Of a DNA stretch of 9,529 nt, positions 5,632-9,529 are shown in pieces. A program made the translations under genes and the position numbers. Position 1 is the stretch's first letter; each line of letters opens with the position of its first letter. Source of the DNA: Clostridia bacterium (lineage in GTDB: Bacteria > Bacillota > Clostridia > Christensenellales > CAG-314); NCBI GenBank assembly GCA_017452035.1, contig JAFTNE010000025.1, forward strand, positions 1-9,529, in the 5' to 3' direction. The notes beneath the pieces were generated by a model. That model saw only the letters and a list, made by a program, of their open reading frames with translations. It ran no database searches and was not told the origin of the DNA.

Positions 5632-7407
5632 ATGGTTTTCGGAAAACACATCAACAGGTACTATATCAAATACCTATTTGCATTGCTTTTGGGTGTTGTA
5701 GCACTGGTTGCCGTAGACTACTTCCAACTGAAAATTCCCGAGTTGTACCGTATGGTTATCAACGGTGCCAACGATGGAGTTGTGGATGTAAACGGAACGC
5801 TGGTGGCATTTGATATGGATTTTGTATGGGAGCAAATTTGCAAACCCATGCTTGTAATTATCGCTATCATGGTAGTGGGCCGTTTTATGTGGCGCATGTG
5901 CTTTTTGGGTAGTGGTATCAAGGTAGAGCGTGACCTTCGTCAACGCATGTTTGACCACTGCAAAGATTTGAGCTTGCAATACTACCACCGTAACAAGGTG
6001 GGTAACTTGATGAGCTTGTTCACAAATGACCTGGAAACCGTTCAAGAGTGTTTTAGTTGGGGCATTTTGCAGGCCTGTGACATTGTATTTCTTGGTGGTA
6101 TGGCTATTGCCAAGATGTTTATGATGAACTGGGTTTTGGCGTTGTTGTCACTTATTCCAATGGCGTTTTTGGTAACAATTGGTATTGTTGTGGGTAAGTA
6201 TCTCACGTTGAAGTGGGATGCTCGCCAAGAGGCTTTTTCTAACCTTTCTGACTTTGCGCAAGAAAGTTTTTCCGGCATTGCAGTTATCAAGGCCTTTGTA
6301 AAGGAATTCAAAGAACTTTGGGCATTCAAGCGTCTTAATCGCAAAAACGAAGTTGCAAACATTGCCTACACAAAGCTTTCGGTAACACTTCACGTTTGTG
6401 TTAGCTTGTTTATCGAGTCCACAATTGCAATTATCCTTGGTTATGGTGGATACTTGGTACACGAAAAGATTTTTGATGCAGGTATGCTAATGGAGTTTAT
6501 TGGCTACTTTAACAGTATCATTTGGCCAATGATGGCAATTACAGATATGATTGACATGGCATCTCGTGGTAAGGCATCACTTAACCGTGTTTCGGAATTG
6601 TTGGACACCCAACAAGACGTTGCTGACAGTGCAAACGCTCAACCGGTGGAAAGTGTACAAGGTCAAATCGAGTTCAAGAACCTCACCTTCCGTTATCCTG
6701 ATGCCGACTATGATGCATTGAGAGACGTTTCCTTCAACATCAATGCTGGCGAACTTGTTGGCGTTGTTGGTAAAACTGGTAGTGGAAAAACAACGGTTGC
6801 TGACATTATCCTTCGTTGCTACAACGTTCCCGATGGCACAGTGTTTGTGGACGGCAAGGACGTAAACGACATCACAATTGAAAGTCTTCGCGATTTTTGC
6901 GCATACGTCCCACAAGATAACTTTTTGTTTAGCGATACAATTTCGGCAAACATTGGTTTTACAGTGGATGATGCAGGTCAAGATACTATCGAGCATTACG
7001 CACAACTGGCAGACGTTCATGGTAACATTGTAGATTTTGCCAACGGCTACGACACTGTTCTTGGCGAACGTGGTGTAACCCTTTCTGGTGGACAAAAACA
7101 ACGTGTTTCCATTGCAAGAGCATTGCTCAAAGATGCGCCTATCCTCATTTTGGACGACTCTGTTTCGGCAGTAGATACCAATACGGAAAAAATCATTTTG
7201 GAAAACCTTCGCAAAACACGCCAAGGTAAAACAACGTTACTCATTGCTCACCGTATTTCCACCGTGCAAGATTTGGACAAAATTATTTTGCTTGATGACG
7301 GCAAAATTGTGGACGTGGGTACTCACCAAGAGCTTATTGCTCGTTGCCACGAGTACAACGTGATGGTTGAGTTGCAAAAACTGGATGAAGAAAGGGGGGA
7401 TAACTAA
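5632..7407 (+). CDS. ABC exporter half-transporter, degenerate-site subunit (BmrC/YheI-like)
   Basis: This 591-residue protein is a half-size ABC exporter: a six-helix membrane domain (about 10–310) fused to an ATPase (about 345–591). The N-terminus (VDYFQLKIPELYR) and the intracellular-loop segment GNLMSLFTNDLETVQ resemble the MdlA/YheI (BmrC) branch. The ATPase has Walker A GKTGSGKT (380–387), an intact signature LSGGQ (484–488), Walker B ILILDD with Asp508, and an H-loop His540 (AHR). At the catalytic Glu position it has Asp509 (DDSVSAVD rather than DEATSALD), the mark of a degenerate ATP site. The ATG at 5632 follows GAGG (5623–5626); the 16-residue upstream extension is unsupported. It ends one base before the next exporter gene and should form a heterodimer with it. 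The substrate is unknown; drugs, lipids or peptides are all possible. Confidence 0.93.
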   Translation: MVFGKHINRYYIKYLFALLLGVVALVAVDYFQLKIPELYRMVINGANDGVVDVNGTLVAFDMDFVWEQICKPMLVIIAIMVVGRFMWRMCFLGSGIKVERDLRQRMFDHCKDLSLQYYHRNKVGNLMSLFTNDLETVQECFSWGILQACDIVFLGGMAIAKMFMMNWVLALLSLIPMAFLVTIGIVVGKYLTLKWDARQEAFSNLSDFAQESFSGIAVIKAFVKEFKELWAFKRLNRKNEVANIAYTKLSVTLHVCVSLFIESTIAIILGYGGYLVHEKIFDAGMLMEFIGYFNSIIWPMMAITDMIDMASRGKASLNRVSELLDTQQDVADSANAQPVESVQGQIEFKNLTFRYPDADYDALRDVSFNINAGELVGVVGKTGSGKTTVADIILRCYNVPDGTVFVDGKDVNDITIESLRDFCAYVPQDNFLFSDTISANIGFTVDDAGQDTIEHYAQLADVHGNIVDFANGYDTVLGERGVTLSGGQKQRVSIARALLKDAPILILDDSVSAVDTNTEKIILENLRKTRQGKTTLLIAHRISTVQDLDKIILLDDGKIVDVGTHQELIARCHEYNVMVELQKLDEERGDN

Positions 7408-7408
7408 T

Positions 7409-9307
7409 ATGTACGAATATCTTCCACTTCTTATTGTTGGCGCAATTATTGGCGTAATTTCGGCCGTGCTTATAGTTGTGTTTTCCTTTGTAAAAGACAA
7501 AAAGGAAAGCATGGGCTTTGACCGTAAAATGAAGGATAGCGAGCTGTTTGGCAGACTGTTGAAGTATGCAAAACCCTACTGGAAACAGTTTGTATTGGTG
7601 TTTTTCATCATGCTGTTGTCCATTGTGTTCAGTTTGGTTTCGCCATTGTTTATTTCCAACATCCAAGGCCTCATCAAAAACCCTGCTGGCTTTGAAATGG
7701 GCGACCTAATTTTGCGCGTGGTGCTGTATGTGGCAATTTTGCTTGTATCACTTACTTGTACCTACTTCCAATCGCTCATTTTGCAATCCACAGGACAAAA
7801 AATTGTCTCCAAGTTGCGCGAAGATGCTTTCACTCATATCGAAAGTCTTTCTCACTCGCAACTGTCAAAAATTCCCGTTGGTAAACTTGTTACTCGTGTA
7901 ACCAACGACACCAACGCAATCTCTCAAATGTTTACAAGTATGCTTGTAAACTTGGTACAAAACTGCTTTGTAATTGTGGGCGTTGTGGTAATGATGATTT
8001 CCATCAACTACATGCTGACATTGATGGTGCTGTGCTTTGTGCCATTTATCGTGTTGTTTACCGTACTTTTCCGTAAGTTCTCGCGTAGGGCTTACCGTAA
8101 AGTAAAGGACGGCTACACCGACATCAACACCTACCTTTCGGAAAACTTGTCCGTTATGAAAATTACCCAAATCTTCAACCGTCAAGATGCCAAGATGAAC
8201 CAATTTGTTGACAAAAACGACAAGTTGTACAAGGCCATCCACGGACAAATTATGGTGTTTGGTATCTTCCGTCCATTGATGTACATGCTTTACATCTGCG
8301 CTGTACTTTGCTTGTTCTTTATGGGTAGCCGTGGCGTTATCAAAAACGTTGAGTTTATGGGCCAAGTAATCACCAGCGAAACAATTGTAGCATTCTACAT
8401 GTACATTTCCAAGTTGTTCAACCCATTGCAATCGTTGGCTGAACAATTCCACCGTTTGCAATCGGCATTTGCATCAGCAGAAAAGATATTTACCATTATG
8501 GATATCGCGCCTGACGTTGTTGATGCGCCCGATGCTATCGAACTGGAAGACGTCAAGGGGGAAATCGAGTTTAAAAACGTTTGGTTTGCCTACAACGAAG
8601 GGGAGTGGGTGCTAAAAGACGTTTCCTTCCACATCAATGCTAACGACACAGTTGCATTTGTTGGCGCAACGGGCAGTGGCAAAACAACAATTTTGTCCTT
8701 GCTTTGCCGTAACTACGATATCCAACAAGGAACTATTTTGCTTGATGGTATCGACATCAAAACCATCAAAATTGCCTCACTGCGCAAGCACTTCGGTCAA
8801 ATGTTGCAGGACGTTTTCCTGTTTGCAGGCACAATCCGTAGCAACATTGTTTTGCATGACGAGTTTACTGACGAGCAAATCATGGAGGCTTGCAAGTACG
8901 TCAATGCCGACCACTTTATCGGCAAACTGACAAACGGCCTTGATGAGGAAGTTCGCGAGCGTGGTAACAACTTCTCGGCAGGTCAACGCCAATTGTTGTC
9001 CTTTGCGCGCACCATCATCCATCGCCCCGAGGTTATGATTTTGGACGAGGCAACAGCCAATATTGATACCGAAACGGAAGTGCTAATTCAAGACAGCTTG
9101 AACAAAATGATGAACATTGGCACAATGCTCATTGTTGCTCACCGACTGTCTACCATCCAACACGCAGATAACATCATCGTTTTGGACCATGGTCAAATCA
9201 TTGAGCAGGGCAACCACGACCAACTGTTGAAACAAAAGTGTCGCTACTACGATTTGTACACCTTGCAATTTACCAAGGAACAACTCAAAAAGAGCCAAAA
9301 GGCGTAG
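7409..9307 (+). CDS. ABC exporter half-transporter, consensus-Walker-B subunit (BmrD/YheH-like)
   Basis: This 632-residue half-transporter is the partner of the gene just upstream. Residues 5–28 form an extra hydrophobic helix (LLIVGAIIGVISAVLIVV). A charged linker follows, then the usual elbow (LLKYAKPYWK) and a six-helix membrane domain to about residue 350. The middle resembles the MdlB/YheH (BmrD) branch (GKLVTRVTNDTNAI). The ATPase has Walker A GATGSGKT (419–426), Walker B VMILDE with Asp546 and catalytic Glu547, and H-loop His578. The signature is FSAGQ (522–526) instead of LSGGQ. Paired with the other subunit, its Walker A/B meets an intact LSGGQ, giving one consensus ATP site; its own altered signature completes the degenerate site. 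The ATG is preceded by AGGGGGG at 7393–7399. A terminator follows 29 nt after the stop. Confidence 0.94.
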   Translation: MYEYLPLLIVGAIIGVISAVLIVVFSFVKDKKESMGFDRKMKDSELFGRLLKYAKPYWKQFVLVFFIMLLSIVFSLVSPLFISNIQGLIKNPAGFEMGDLILRVVLYVAILLVSLTCTYFQSLILQSTGQKIVSKLREDAFTHIESLSHSQLSKIPVGKLVTRVTNDTNAISQMFTSMLVNLVQNCFVIVGVVVMMISINYMLTLMVLCFVPFIVLFTVLFRKFSRRAYRKVKDGYTDINTYLSENLSVMKITQIFNRQDAKMNQFVDKNDKLYKAIHGQIMVFGIFRPLMYMLYICAVLCLFFMGSRGVIKNVEFMGQVITSETIVAFYMYISKLFNPLQSLAEQFHRLQSAFASAEKIFTIMDIAPDVVDAPDAIELEDVKGEIEFKNVWFAYNEGEWVLKDVSFHINANDTVAFVGATGSGKTTILSLLCRNYDIQQGTILLDGIDIKTIKIASLRKHFGQMLQDVFLFAGTIRSNIVLHDEFTDEQIMEACKYVNADHFIGKLTNGLDEEVRERGNNFSAGQRQLLSFARTIIHRPEVMILDEATANIDTETEVLIQDSLNKMMNIGTMLIVAHRLSTIQHADNIIVLDHGQIIEQGNHDQLLKQKCRYYDLYTLQFTKEQLKKSQKA

Positions 9308-9336
9308 TTGGTTGCAAAAAATAACACAAAATCGCA

Positions 9337-9367
9337 AAGAGCAGGTATAATTTACCTGCTCTTTTTT
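9337..9367 (+). terminator. Rho-independent terminator after the exporter operon
   Basis: AAGAGCAGGTA (9337–9347), a 5-nt loop TAATT, and TACCTGCTCTT (9353–9363) form a perfect 11-bp stem. Six T residues at 9362–9367 run out of the stem. The A's before the stem could make it bidirectional. Confidence 0.92.
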
Positions 9368-9529
9368 GTTTGACAAATATCTACAAAATGCGATATCGCG
9401 TAGTCAAAGCATAACAATTTTCCACAAAATGCTATAAAATTACCACTTTTTGCACATTTTAAAAATGAACACAAACTCGTGCAATTTTTTGTTACAAATC
9501 ATTTGCCAACTATGGTAAAAAATGTTACA
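9368..9529. other. AT-rich non-coding tail
   Basis: No reading frame on either strand looks like a real gene here. The stretch has a 10-bp palindrome GCGATATCGC (9390–9399), a 9-bp direct repeat ACAAAATGC (9383–9391 and 9424–9432), a TATAAA (9433–9438) without a good -35, and a TTGCAC/GTGCAA inverted repeat (9450–9455 and 9479–9484). It is probably the upstream region of a gene beyond the window. Confidence 0.4.

Noticed and set aside
9370..9399. TTGACA at 9370–9375 as a promoter
   Set aside because: It overlaps the terminator edge, and nothing close to TATAAT lies 16–18 nt downstream.

Overview
The window is a stretch of bacterial chromosome, read entirely from the + strand. It resembles a Bacillota (Clostridia-like) genome of moderate to low GC. 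The evidence is the gene order yqfD – phoH – pgpH/yqfF – ybeY – era – yqzL – recO, which matches the conserved Bacillus/Clostridium cluster, plus purine-rich Shine-Dalgarno sites and the standard genetic code with TGA used as a stop. A YqfD relic suggests descent from an endospore former. The sequence alone does not allow a species or genus call.

Region 1 (1–3366) starts inside yqfD, a sporulation gene. Its C-terminal part is split by an apparent -1 frameshift near an A5 run at 211–215. It is followed closely by phoH (TTG start), a membrane HD-domain phosphodiesterase of the PgpH/YqfF type, and ybeY. These genes are coupled by short gaps or overlaps of 17 and 4 nt. The HD protein has the catalytic residues and about eight membrane helices, but not the large extracellular domain usual in this family.

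Region 2 (3367–5431) holds era, a small yqzL-like gene missed by length-limited gene calling, and recO, which overlaps yqzL by 56 nt. The dgkA and cdd genes that sit between ybeY and era in Bacillus are absent and a 145-nt spacer takes their place. A strong intrinsic terminator closes recO. PhoH, YbeY and Era all belong to ribosome/RNA maturation; RecO is a recombination mediator; PgpH degrades c-di-AMP.

Region 3 (5432–9367) is a separate transcription unit: a candidate sigma-A promoter, a perfect 7-3-7 palindrome just downstream of it, two half-size ABC exporter genes one nucleotide apart, and an intrinsic terminator. The two ATPases are asymmetric. The first has Asp in place of the catalytic Glu but a good LSGGQ; the second has the Glu but FSAGQ. 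This is the pattern of a heterodimeric exporter with one degenerate and one consensus ATP site (BmrCD / TM287-288 type). The substrate cannot be told from sequence.

The last 162 nt (9368–9529) are AT-rich and hold no gene I can support. No gap longer than about 250 nt occurs. I see no tRNA, rRNA, CRISPR array, insertion sequence or prophage. I found no evidence of a wholly new system; the oddities are variants of known genes and unassigned regulatory palindromes.
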